DNA of 64,000 nt, from positions 21,618-85,617 of the forward strand of contig NZ_MKJY01000022.1 in assembly GCF_001942465.1 (NCBI RefSeq), in the 5' to 3' direction. Below the pieces are notes generated by a model. It had not been told where the DNA came from. It made no database searches and was given only the letters and a program-made list of their open reading frames with translations. Position 1 is the stretch's first letter. Each line of letters starts with the position of its first letter. This document shows, piece by piece, positions 8,754 to 16,212 of the stretch. Source of the stretch: Actinomadura sp. CNU-125. Its GTDB lineage: Bacteria > Actinomycetota > Actinomycetes > Streptosporangiales > Streptosporangiaceae. Both the position numbers and the translations under genes were made by a program.

Positions 8754-10084
8754 ATGACCACGAAGACCACCGGGAACACGACGTCCATGCGGATCGGGTG
8801 CGGCGCCGGGTTCGCGGGCGACCGCATCGGGCCCGCCGCCGACCTGCTCGACCGCGGCGACCTCGACGTCCTCGTCCTGGAATGCCTGGCCGAACGGACC
8901 ATCGCGCTCGGCCACCGCCGCCGGCTGCAGGATCCCGCCCGCGGCTACGAACCGCGCCTGCGCGCCCGGCTGTCGGAGCTGCTGCCCCGTGCGGCGCGGC
9001 GGCGCGTGCCGATCGTCAGCAACATGGGCGCGGCCAATCCCCGCGCCGCGGGCGAGGCCGCGCGGGAGCTGGCCCGCGAACTCGGACTGGACGGCCTGCG
9101 GATCGCCGTGGTCACCGGCGACGACGTGCTCGACCGCATCGACCTGAGCGCACCGGCCCTGGAGGACGGCAGGCCGCTGGCCGAGCACGGCCCCGTCATC
9201 TCCGCCAACGCCTACCTGGGCGCCGACGCGCTGATGCCCGCCCTGGCGGCGGAAGCCGACGTCGTCCTCACCGGCCGGGTCGCCGACCCGTCGCTGTTCC
9301 TCGCGCCCCTCGCCCACGGCCTCGGCTGGGACCCCGACGACCTGCCGCGCGTCGCCGCCGGGACCGTGGTCGGGCACCTGCTGGAATGCGCGGGCCACCT
9401 CACCGGCGGCTACTTCGCCGACCCCGGCCGCAAGGACGTCCCCGGGCTCGCCGACCTCGGCTTCCCCTTCGCCGACGTCGACGCCGCCGGGACGGCCGAG
9501 ATCGGCAAGCTCACCGGCACCGGCGGGCTGGTCTCCCGCGCCACCGTCCGCGAGCAGCTGCTGTACGAGATCACCGACCCCGCCGCCTATCTGACCCCCG
9601 ACGTCGTCCTCGACCTGCGGGGCGTCACCGTCGAGGACGTCCGCCCGGACGTCGTGCGGGTGCGCGGGGCCGCGGGCCGTCCGCGTCCGGACACGCTCAA
9701 GGTGAGCGTCGGCTACCAGGCCGGCCACCGCGCCGAGGCGGAGATCTCCTACGCGGGCCCGAACGCCCGCCGCCGCGCCGAACTCGCCGGCGAGATCGTC
9801 GCGGACCGGCTCGGACGGGCCGGGGTGCGCCCGCGCACCGACGCATCGGCACGCCCGACGAGGAGTGCCGCCTGCGCGTCGCGGCGATCACGCCCACGCC
9901 CGACCGCGCCGACGACGTCTGCCACGAGGTCGAGGCCCTCTACACCAACGGACCCGCCGGGGGAGGCGGCGTCCGCACCCGGACGGACGAGGTCATCGGC
10001 ATCGTGTCGACCCTGCTGCCCCGCGAAGCCGTCGTTCCCGCCACGCACTGCCTGGAGGTCTCCGGTGCGCACGAAACTGCATGA
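8754..10084 (+). pseudogene. AtuA-family (DUF1446) protein, frameshifted near residue 360
   Basis: Member of the AtuA family, first described in acyclic terpene (citronellol/geraniol) utilisation; biochemical role unsettled. The N-terminal frame (CGAGFAGDRIGPAADLLDRG, MGAANPRAAGEAARELAREL, EADVVLTGRVADPSLFLAPL) is intact to about 9835. The family's ending (EVEALYTNGPAGGGG, EVIGIVSTLLPREAVVPA) is in another frame from about 9838 to the stop at 10082. One lost or gained base near ACCGACGCATCGG would restore one protein of about 443 aa. Either a sequencing error or a real inactivating mutation; the intact conserved sequence on both sides favours an error or a very recent event. Overlaps the next gene by 20 bases. 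Confidence 0.8.
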
Positions 10085-10409
10085 CGTCGCGCACGCCCGC
10101 GCGGGCGACAAGGGCGACACCTCGACGATCTCGGTCTTCCCCTACCGCGACGAGCACTACGCCGATCTGGTCAGGGAACTGACGCCCGACGCGGTCCGCC
10201 GCCACCTCGGCGTCCGGGGCGACGTGGTCCGCTACGAGCTGCCGAACCTGTGCGCCCTGCACTTCGTGTGCCGCCAGTCCCTCGACGGCGGCGTCACGAC
10301 GTCCCTCGCGCTCGACACCCACGGCAAGAGCCTCAGTTCCCACCTGCTGTCCCTGGAGATCGACGTCGACTCGGGCGGCCTGCCGCTCACCACGGGAGGG
10401 GATGGCTGA
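10065..10409 (+). CDS. AtuA-associated small protein (DUF4387-like)
   Basis: 114-residue protein that in many genomes follows or is fused to AtuA. Conserved start RTKLHDVAHARAGDKGDTST and the later NLCALHFVCRQSLDGGVTTS are visible. The GTG start at 10065 has GGAGG seven bases upstream and lies inside the 3' end of atuA, so translation is probably coupled. Its stop overlaps the convergent esterase gene by 23 bases. Function is not established; it likely acts as a partner of AtuA. Confidence 0.82.
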   Translation: MRTKLHDVAHARAGDKGDTSTISVFPYRDEHYADLVRELTPDAVRRHLGVRGDVVRYELPNLCALHFVCRQSLDGGVTTSLALDTHGKSLSSHLLSLEIDVDSGGLPLTTGGDG

Positions 10410-11331
10410 ACTTGGCGTTCAGGAGGGCGCCGATCTCCGCCATCGCGAGGCGGGCGCGAGCGAGGTGGTCGACCTGCATGGCGAACCCGTGCGTCAGGCC
10501 CGGGTAGCGGGTCACGGTCGTCTGGACCCTGGCCTTGACGAGGCGGGACGCGTACCGCTCGCCCCAATCGCGCACCGGGTCGCACTCGGCCACCGCCACG
10601 ATCGTCTGGGGGAGGCCGGACAGGTCCTCCGCCAGGACGGGCAGGACGTACGGCGAGGTGGATCCGAATCCTTCGCCGGACAGTTCGCGGAGGTAGCGGA
10701 TGTCGTCCAATGTCAGGCCGGGGCCGTGGGCGAACTCCGCGACCGACTCCGCGCCGAGGTCGGCGTCGACGCCGGGATAGATCAGCGCCTGGCAGCCGAG
10801 CGCGGGGCCGCCGTCGTCGCGTGCCTTGAGCGCGACTCCGGCGGCCAGTGTGCCGCCCGCGCTGTCGCCGAGTACGCCGATGCGGCCGGGGTCGACTCCG
10901 AGCCGGGCGGCGTTCTCGGCGACCCACGCGGTGGCCGCGTAGCAGTCCTCCAGTTGGGCGGGCACCGGGTGCTCCGGGGCGAGCCGGTAGTCGACCGCGA
11001 ACACCTTGGCGCCCGAGTAGTGCGCGAGGTTGATCGCCGTCGGGCGGAACGAGTGGTTCGAACCCATCACCATGCCGCCGCCGTGGAAATAGACCACGGC
11101 GGGAGACAGGGCTTGTTTCTCGGGGGTGTAAACGTCGAGGCGGAGCCTTCCCCCGGGGCCGGGGATCCAGACGGTGTCGGCGCCGGCCATGTCCGGCAGC
11201 CCCTCGGGATGCGGCAGCCCTTCCAGCCACGCGCGGACGCCCCGGAAACCGGCGTCCGCCATCCGGACGGGTTTCGTCTCGGCCCTGGCCTCCTGCAGTG
11301 CTCGCACGTCCGGGTCGAGTCTGGGGTCCAT
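10387..11331 (-). CDS. Alpha/beta hydrolase, hormone-sensitive-lipase family esterase
   Basis: 314-residue HSL-type esterase. The oxyanion-hole motif is YFHGGGMVMGS and the nucleophile elbow is GDSAGG; the acid and histidine lie in the C-terminal AECDPVRDWG and TRYPGLTHGFAM regions. AGGAG precedes the ATG. It is the last gene of the minus-strand operon that starts with a Baeyer-Villiger monooxygenase, so hydrolysis of the ester or lactone formed by that enzyme is a likely job. A paralogue of the same family sits at 59448-60383 beside the second BVMO, which supports this pairing. Confidence 0.9.
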   Translation of the reverse strand: MDPRLDPDVRALQEARAETKPVRMADAGFRGVRAWLEGLPHPEGLPDMAGADTVWIPGPGGRLRLDVYTPEKQALSPAVVYFHGGGMVMGSNHSFRPTAINLAHYSGAKVFAVDYRLAPEHPVPAQLEDCYAATAWVAENAARLGVDPGRIGVLGDSAGGTLAAGVALKARDDGGPALGCQALIYPGVDADLGAESVAEFAHGPGLTLDDIRYLRELSGEGFGSTSPYVLPVLAEDLSGLPQTIVAVAECDPVRDWGERYASRLVKARVQTTVTRYPGLTHGFAMQVDHLARARLAMAEIGALLNAKFSHPLPW

Positions 11332-11376
11332 ACGTGCTCCTGAGGGGGGCGGCGGTGGCGTGGCGGGACGTCCGGT

Positions 11377-12432
11377 TCAGGCGGCGCCGCGGACGGCCGG
11401 CGGTGCCGCCGCCGGGTACTCGCGGGGAGCCATCTCGTAGGTCTTGTTCAGCAGCGCGATGAACTCCGGATCGGTCATCGGGTCGGTGGGCTCGGTGAAC
11501 TTGACGCCCCTGCGCCTCAGGTCGTGGACCAGCACCTCGAAGACCTTCTCGTGGGTCAGGTCGTCGGTGCGGTCGAGGTACGTGCGGACGTCCGACAGTT
11601 CGTCGAAGACCAGGGCGGTGTAGTGGAAGAGCGTCCGCATGTCGCGGTCCCGGTATCGCGCGATCTCCCGGTCGCCGTTGCGGACCACCCAGTGGTCGGG
11701 GTCCTCGGAGTGCAGCAGCGACTCCAGGCGGATGTCGGGGTGGTCGCGTTGGTGGGCGGGGCCGTTGCTCTCCCTGCGGTGGTACATCTTCGAGTTGTCG
11801 GACAGGATGCAGGTGTTGTCGAACGGCGCCTTGAACCGCCGCGGAGGCAGGTCGGGGCCGTCGGGCCAGTAGGTGAAGCCCCCATCGATGTCGGAGTTGT
11901 AGAAGTACGTGATCATCTGCCCGGTCTTGACGGCCCAGTGGTCGAAAAGGCCGGACTTCGCCATGACGCTGAGCAGCCAGATCGGCGTGTTCACGATCGA
12001 GCAGCCTCGCCAGTTGGCGCTGTCGAAATGCCCGGCGTCGAAGCTGTGCGAGGGGACTCCGGTGTTGAAGAGCATGTGGAGGGCCAGGCCGTACTTCGCG
12101 CCGTGCATCTCCTTGACCGGGTCCAGCAGCTTCTTGCTGAAGTAGAGGTCGTGGACCTCGGGGTAGAAGACGACCCCTTCCTCGGCGAGGTAGTCACGGA
12201 ACACCGGCGCGATGAAGTCGGAGAGGCTGACCTCGGCCGGGTCCACGCCGGCGCCGCCGGAGACGGCGAGGTACTCCTCCGTGGACTTGAAATGGTGGGC
12301 GAGCACCAGCTTCCACGGCGCGTGCCGCCGGACGATGCCGAACAGGGCCTCGACCTCGTCCGGCTCGTAGAAGTCGTGGACGAGCGTGGGGTGCATGACC
12401 GGTGTGATGGGGTGGCGCTGTCTCGTGGTCAC
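11377..12432 (-). CDS. Conserved hypothetical protein, possible non-heme iron (jelly-roll) oxygenase
   Basis: 351 residues, no family recognised with certainty. It has a GHFDSANWRG segment, a following GQMITYFYNSDIDGGFTYWP stretch and a downstream CILSDNSKMYHRRE segment. The order His-x-Asp, a Gly/Trp-rich strand pair, then a distal His-x-Arg is what a double-stranded beta-helix 2-oxoglutarate/Fe(II) oxygenase would show, but the spacing is not diagnostic. The GTG start has AAGGA upstream. It lies between a VOC-fold protein and an esterase in the BVMO/P450 operon, so a role in oxidising or handling the same substrate is likely. The fold assignment is inference. Confidence 0.6.
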   Translation of the reverse strand: MTTRQRHPITPVMHPTLVHDFYEPDEVEALFGIVRRHAPWKLVLAHHFKSTEEYLAVSGGAGVDPAEVSLSDFIAPVFRDYLAEEGVVFYPEVHDLYFSKKLLDPVKEMHGAKYGLALHMLFNTGVPSHSFDAGHFDSANWRGCSIVNTPIWLLSVMAKSGLFDHWAVKTGQMITYFYNSDIDGGFTYWPDGPDLPPRRFKAPFDNTCILSDNSKMYHRRESNGPAHQRDHPDIRLESLLHSEDPDHWVVRNGDREIARYRDRDMRTLFHYTALVFDELSDVRTYLDRTDDLTHEKVFEVLVHDLRRRGVKFTEPTDPMTDPEFIALLNKTYEMAPREYPAAAPPAVRGAA

Positions 12433-12447
12433 GACGCGTCCTTTCTC

Positions 12448-12475
12448 GGGCTCGATGGGGCTCGATGGGGCTCGG
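12448..12475. repeat. Short 10-bp tandem repeat (GCTCGATGGG)
   Basis: Two full and one partial copies of a 10-base unit between the unknown 351-aa gene and the VOC gene. It lies just upstream of the ribosome site and has no obvious function. Confidence 0.6.
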
Positions 12476-12480
12476 ACGGC

Positions 12481-12900
12481 TCAGGCCAGCGGCTCGATGA
12501 TCTCGATCAGGTTGCCGCCCGGGTCCTGCACGAACACGACCTTCACCCCGTGCTCCGCCTCGGTCTTGAGCGGTCTCACGACCGCCGCCCCGGCGTTCAC
12601 CGCGCGCTCCAGAGCGGCGTCGACGTCGCCGACCCGCATTCCCAGCACGATCCCGCCGGGCTCCGGAACGGGACGGGCCAGGAACTTCAGCAGGACGAGC
12701 GTGCAGCCCTCGTCGTTCGCGGCGTGCGTGATGATCTCTTCGAGCTCCCACTCGGTGTCCGCGCTGGACTTCACGCGCTGGATCACCTTGAAGTCGAAGG
12801 CCCGGGCGTAGAAGTCGAGGAGCGTCTCGGGGTCGTCGGTGACGAGCTTGACGAAGGGCACGGTCGCGGGGATCGCCGCGGCATCGGCGGTGGGTGACAT
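12481..12900 (-). CDS. VOC-superfamily (glyoxalase/dioxygenase fold) protein
   Basis: 139-residue single-module vicinal-oxygen-chelate protein: FVKLVTDDPETLLDFYARAF opens the first beta-alpha-beta unit, and FVQDPGGNLIEIIEPLA is the typical C-terminal strand carrying the metal-ligand Glu. AAAGGAG lies 9 bases before the ATG. Such proteins may be glyoxalase I-like lyases, isomerases or dioxygenases; nothing here decides. It sits in the BVMO/P450 operon beside a small fragment of a crotonase gene and may act on a keto or epoxide intermediate. Confidence 0.88.
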   Translation of the reverse strand: MSPTADAAAIPATVPFVKLVTDDPETLLDFYARAFDFKVIQRVKSSADTEWELEEIITHAANDEGCTLVLLKFLARPVPEPGGIVLGMRVGDVDAALERAVNAGAAVVRPLKTEAEHGVKVVFVQDPGGNLIEIIEPLA

Positions 12901-12923
12901 GGTGTTCGACTCCTTTGCGGATC

Positions 12924-13026
12924 TCAGCGGCCGCCGAACCGGGGAGTCCGCTTCTCCCGGAAGGCGGCGAGGGCGAGACTCATGCCCGCGTCGGCCGCGG
13001 CCGGCCACGGCTCCCGGCGGGCCCGG
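12924..13026 (-). pseudogene. Enoyl-CoA hydratase (crotonase) C-terminal stub
   Basis: Between the P450 stop and the VOC start one minus-strand frame encodes ADAGMSLALAAFREKRTPRF followed by GGR and a stop. This is the standard crotonase-family C-terminus (usually A-F-x-E-K-R-x-P-R-F-x-G-R). About 34 residues remain of some 260. No ribosome site or start belongs to it, and the P450 stop lies immediately upstream, so the front of the gene has been removed. The operon therefore once held a CoA-thioester hydratase. Confidence 0.6.
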
Positions 13027-13029
13027 GGG

Positions 13030-14244
13030 TCACCAGGTGATGGGCAGGTCGGTCATGCCGCCGGTGAGGACGCCCTCCAGGTAGACCGGCTCGCCGGCGA
13101 GCTTCAGCTCGGGGAGGCGCCGGAACAGGGTGGCGATGCCGACCTGGAGCTCCATGCGGGCCAGCGGGGCCCCGAGGCAGTGGTGGAGCCCGTGGCTGAG
13201 CGTGAGGTGCGGGTTGCGCTCCCTGGTGACGTCGAACCTGCCGGAGTCGGCGAAGACGCCGTCGTCGTGGTTGGCGGTGCTAAGGTCGACGGCGACCGCG
13301 TCCCCGGCCTTGATGAGGACGCCGTCGAGCTCGACGTCCTCGGACGCGACGAAGGGGACGAGCCCGGCGAAGCCGCTCATCTCGCGGTCGAGGACGAAGC
13401 CGCCGTGCCGGAGGATCTCCTCGACCGCGGTCGGGATGACGCCGTCGATGTCGGCCAGCAGCGCGGCGTGCTGCCCGGGGTCGGCCAGCAGCGACTGGAC
13501 GCCGAGCTCGATGAAGTTCGCCGTGTTGTCGAAGCCGCCCGCGATGAGGAGCATCGCGACCTGTGTGACCTCGTCATCGGTGAGCCGGTCGTCGGCGTCG
13601 CGGGCGGTCGCCAGGGCGCTGAGCAGATCGTCCTGCGGGTCGGACCGCTTCCCCCGCATGAGGTCCTGCAGGTAGAGGTACAGCGAGGTCATCGACTCGG
13701 TGATCTCATCGACGGTCATGCCGGAGGTGGCCATCATGGCGTGACTCCACTGCACGAAGTTCGTCCGGCCCTCCTCCGGCACCCCGAGCATGTCGCCGAT
13801 GACCCGGATGGGCAGCGGGTTGGCGAAGGACTCGACCAGGTTCGCGGGCGGCCCCGCGTCGACCAACGCGTCGACCAGCTCGTCGGCGACCTCCTGGACC
13901 TTGCCGCGCAGCCGCTCGACGCGCCGCAGGGTGAACGCCTTGGAGATCAGCCGCCGGAACCGCGTGTGGTCCGGCGGGTCCATGAACTGCAGGGTCTGGG
14001 TCAGGAACGCCGGGAACTCGAAGGCGTAGGGGACCGGACGGCCGTCGGTGAACGGCTTGCGGACGAAGCGGCGGTCTTCCAGCACGGCCCGGCAGGTCTC
14101 GTGCCGGTGGAGCATCCAGCACTCCCCGCCGACAGGGAAGGTGACCTTGGTCATCGGACGGTCGTCGCGGATCGCCCGCATGATCTGCAGGGCCTCGGCC
14201 GGGGGGACCGGGCCGAAGGGGAACTCGGCTTTGGCGACGGTCAT
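13030..14244 (-). CDS. Cytochrome P450
   Basis: 404-residue soluble bacterial P450, expected to hydroxylate a hydrophobic substrate with electrons from a ferredoxin. I-helix motif is LIAGGFDNTAN (Asp-Asn-Thr in place of the more usual Glu/Asp-Thr), the K-helix is EEILRH, and the heme-binding loop is LSHGLHHCLGAPLAR with ligand Cys356. The normally aromatic residue three places before the loop's first Gly is Leu/Ser here, which is uncommon. AGGAG precedes the ATG, which overlaps the stop of the upstream 47-codon ORF (ATGA). Co-occurrence with BVMO, SDR and lactonase suggests oxidation of a steroid or terpenoid side chain or ring. Confidence 0.92.
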   Translation of the reverse strand: MTVAKAEFPFGPVPPAEALQIMRAIRDDRPMTKVTFPVGGECWMLHRHETCRAVLEDRRFVRKPFTDGRPVPYAFEFPAFLTQTLQFMDPPDHTRFRRLISKAFTLRRVERLRGKVQEVADELVDALVDAGPPANLVESFANPLPIRVIGDMLGVPEEGRTNFVQWSHAMMATSGMTVDEITESMTSLYLYLQDLMRGKRSDPQDDLLSALATARDADDRLTDDEVTQVAMLLIAGGFDNTANFIELGVQSLLADPGQHAALLADIDGVIPTAVEEILRHGGFVLDREMSGFAGLVPFVASEDVELDGVLIKAGDAVAVDLSTANHDDGVFADSGRFDVTRERNPHLTLSHGLHHCLGAPLARMELQVGIATLFRRLPELKLAGEPVYLEGVLTGGMTDLPITW

Positions 14245-14384
14245 GGTCGTGTGTCTCCTGGATCGGGTGAGCGGGTCGGGTGGGTTCCACGAAGGACGAA
14301 GCGGCCGCCGGCGGTGTGCACGCACATCCGGTCGCCGATGCGGCGCCGCCGGTCGGCCTCGACCGTCCGGCGGGAGCCGCTCAC
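14241..14384 (-). CDS. Possible 47-aa coupled small ORF (unknown)
   Basis: GTG at 14384 overlaps the SDR stop (GTGA) and the ORF's own stop overlaps the P450 ATG (ATGA), so the whole gap between the two genes is translated in coupled fashion. The product is Arg-rich (EADRRRRIGDRMCVHTAGGR) and matches no family I recognise. It could be a genuine small protein or the two joined ends of a longer deleted gene, as seen elsewhere in this window. GAGG lies about 7 bases upstream. Confidence 0.35.
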   Translation of the reverse strand: MSGSRRTVEADRRRRIGDRMCVHTAGGRFVLRGTHPTRSPDPGDTRP

Positions 14385-15280
14385 GGCGCCGCCTCGGGCT
14401 CGTCGACCCCCATCAGCTCGGTGACGCGCGCCTCGGCGGGGTCGCAGATCTCCTTGATCCGGTCGGCGACCGTCTCGGGGGTGAGCGCGGGGTCGTGGAT
14501 ACCGGGGGTGGTCATCATGACCTGCCGGGAGACCGTGCCTCCGGCGGCGTTCAGCACCTCGCCGGTGAGGGAGCAGGCCGGGTGGGCGAGGTAGGCGGCG
14601 ACGGGCGCCACCATCTCCGGCGGCATGTGCTCCTTCATGTACTCGGCGGTGCCGGGCGGCAGCGCGTCGGCGGCCACGTCCATCATGCGGGTGCCCGCGC
14701 CGGGCGCCACCGCGTTGACCTTGATCCCGTGGGCGGCCCCGGCGACGGCGAGGTTGCGGGTGAATCCGTAGACGGCGCCCTTGGCCGATCCGTAGTGCAC
14801 CATGTCGGGAACGCCCATCAACGCCGCGGAGACGGTGTTGACGATGCGTCCCTCCCCCGCCTCGACGAGGTGCGGCCACGCGGCCTCGGCCATGAGCAGG
14901 GCGCCCTTGTAGTGGACGTCGAGGAAGGCTTGGACGGTGTCGAGGGTGAGGTCCTCGAACGTCGAGAGCCGGTAGTTGCCCGCGTTGTTGATCAGTGCGT
15001 CGATCCGGCCGAACGCCTCCAGCGCGGTGTCGACGATCGACCGGGCGCCCTCGGTGGTGGCGACCGACCGGGAGTTCGCCACGGCGGAGCCGCCCGCGGC
15101 GGTGATCTCCTCGACGGCCCGCGCCGCGGGACCGGGCGAGGGCGCGCCGCCGTCGGTGTCGCCGCCGAGGTCGTTGACGACGACGTTCGCGCCGCGGCCC
15201 GCCAGGAGCAGGGCGTGGGCGCGGCCGATGCCGCGGCCCGCGCCGGTCACGATCACCGTCTTGCCGGTGAAGTCGAGCAT
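14381..15280 (-). CDS. SDR, 17-beta-HSD type 4 / multifunctional-enzyme type
   Basis: 299-residue short-chain dehydrogenase. VTGAGRGIGRAHALLLAGRG is the cofactor-binding loop, and VVVNDLGGDTDG is the NDLGG signature of peroxisomal-MFE-2-like (3R)-hydroxyacyl-CoA dehydrogenases and 17-beta-HSD4 homologues. NNAGN and YGSAK (YxxxK) complete the active site. A C-terminal extension (TPETVADRIKEICD) is typical of this subgroup. It probably oxidises a hydroxyl of a CoA thioester or steroid. It lies between the SMP-30 and P450 genes in the BVMO operon. Confidence 0.9.
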   Translation of the reverse strand: MLDFTGKTVIVTGAGRGIGRAHALLLAGRGANVVVNDLGGDTDGGAPSPGPAARAVEEITAAGGSAVANSRSVATTEGARSIVDTALEAFGRIDALINNAGNYRLSTFEDLTLDTVQAFLDVHYKGALLMAEAAWPHLVEAGEGRIVNTVSAALMGVPDMVHYGSAKGAVYGFTRNLAVAGAAHGIKVNAVAPGAGTRMMDVAADALPPGTAEYMKEHMPPEMVAPVAAYLAHPACSLTGEVLNAAGGTVSRQVMMTTPGIHDPALTPETVADRIKEICDPAEARVTELMGVDEPEAAP

Positions 15281-15304
15281 GGTCGTTCCTCTCGATGCGC
15301 CGTG

Positions 15305-16204
15305 TCAGGGACGGGTGGTTCCGCCGGAGACGTCCACCCGCGCCGTCCAGATCGACCCCTGGGCGCCCTTGCGGGACGCCTCCCAGTCGAAGACCTCGAA
15401 ACCGCAGCACAGGTAGAGGGTGGTGCGGTCCGGGCCGCCCAGCCCGCAGGCCGTGCTGGACCCGGCCTGCTCCGGCGGGACGGTGACGCGGCCGGTGACC
15501 TCGCCGCCCTCGACGATCCGCAGCGCGCGGAACGCGGGCGGCTGGGCGACCCAGACGGCGCCTTCGGCGTCCATGCACATCCCGTCGGGCAGCTCGTCGA
15601 GCTCGGCGAAGAGGCGGCGTCCGGTCAGCGACCCGTCCGGTTGCACGTCGAAGGCGGTGAGCTTGTTGGCGAACGCCTCGGCGGTGACGACCGTGGAGCC
15701 GTCCGCGCTGATCGCGATGCCGTTCGCGCCCATCAGCTCGCCGGCCTCGGTGGCGACGCGCGCCGTACCGTCCGGCTCCACGATCATGATGGGGGAGGGG
15801 GCGGGGGTCTCCTGCGCCCACAGGTTGAAGCCGAGCTGGGTGACGTACGCGCGCCCGGCGGCGTCCACCACCATGTCGTTGATCGGGCCGGCGGCGAGGT
15901 CGCGCAGGTCGGCGTGGACGGTGACGGCGTCGCCGTCCACGGCCAGGACGAGCTTCTCGAACATCGAGTTCACCAGCATCCGGCCGTCGGGCAGGAAGCC
16001 GGTGCCGACCAGGATCACTGGCTCGCCGTCGCGGCCTTCCCGGTCGGACAGGTCGACCAGGGTCTCGGGGGCTCCGCCCTCCGAGGGCAGGGCCAGGACG
16101 CGCGCGTTGTACATGTCGCTGAAGACGAAGCGGCCCTCGTGCCAGCGCGGGCATTCGGTCCAGCTGAAACCGCTGGCGATGCGGTCGGCGGTCGCCTCGA
16201 ACAT
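15305..16204 (-). CDS. SMP-30/gluconolactonase-family lactonase
   Basis: About 299-residue six-bladed beta-propeller of the SMP-30/LRE family, calcium-dependent lactone hydrolases. Typical features: SGFSWTECPRWHEGRFVFSD near the start with the metal-ligand Glu, MGANGIAISADG in the middle, and LPDGMCMDAEGAVWVA with the Pro-Asp-Gly metal site. The start at 16204 has GAGG upstream; an in-frame ATG at 16216 overlaps the BVMO stop (ATGA) and is an alternative. Placed directly after a Baeyer-Villiger monooxygenase, it is a natural candidate to open the lactone that enzyme makes. Confidence 0.88.
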   Translation of the reverse strand: MFEATADRIASGFSWTECPRWHEGRFVFSDMYNARVLALPSEGGAPETLVDLSDREGRDGEPVILVGTGFLPDGRMLVNSMFEKLVLAVDGDAVTVHADLRDLAAGPINDMVVDAAGRAYVTQLGFNLWAQETPAPSPIMIVEPDGTARVATEAGELMGANGIAISADGSTVVTAEAFANKLTAFDVQPDGSLTGRRLFAELDELPDGMCMDAEGAVWVAQPPAFRALRIVEGGEVTGRVTVPPEQAGSSTACGLGGPDRTTLYLCCGFEVFDWEASRKGAQGSIWTARVDVSGGTTRP

Positions 16205-16212
16205 GGCGTGCC

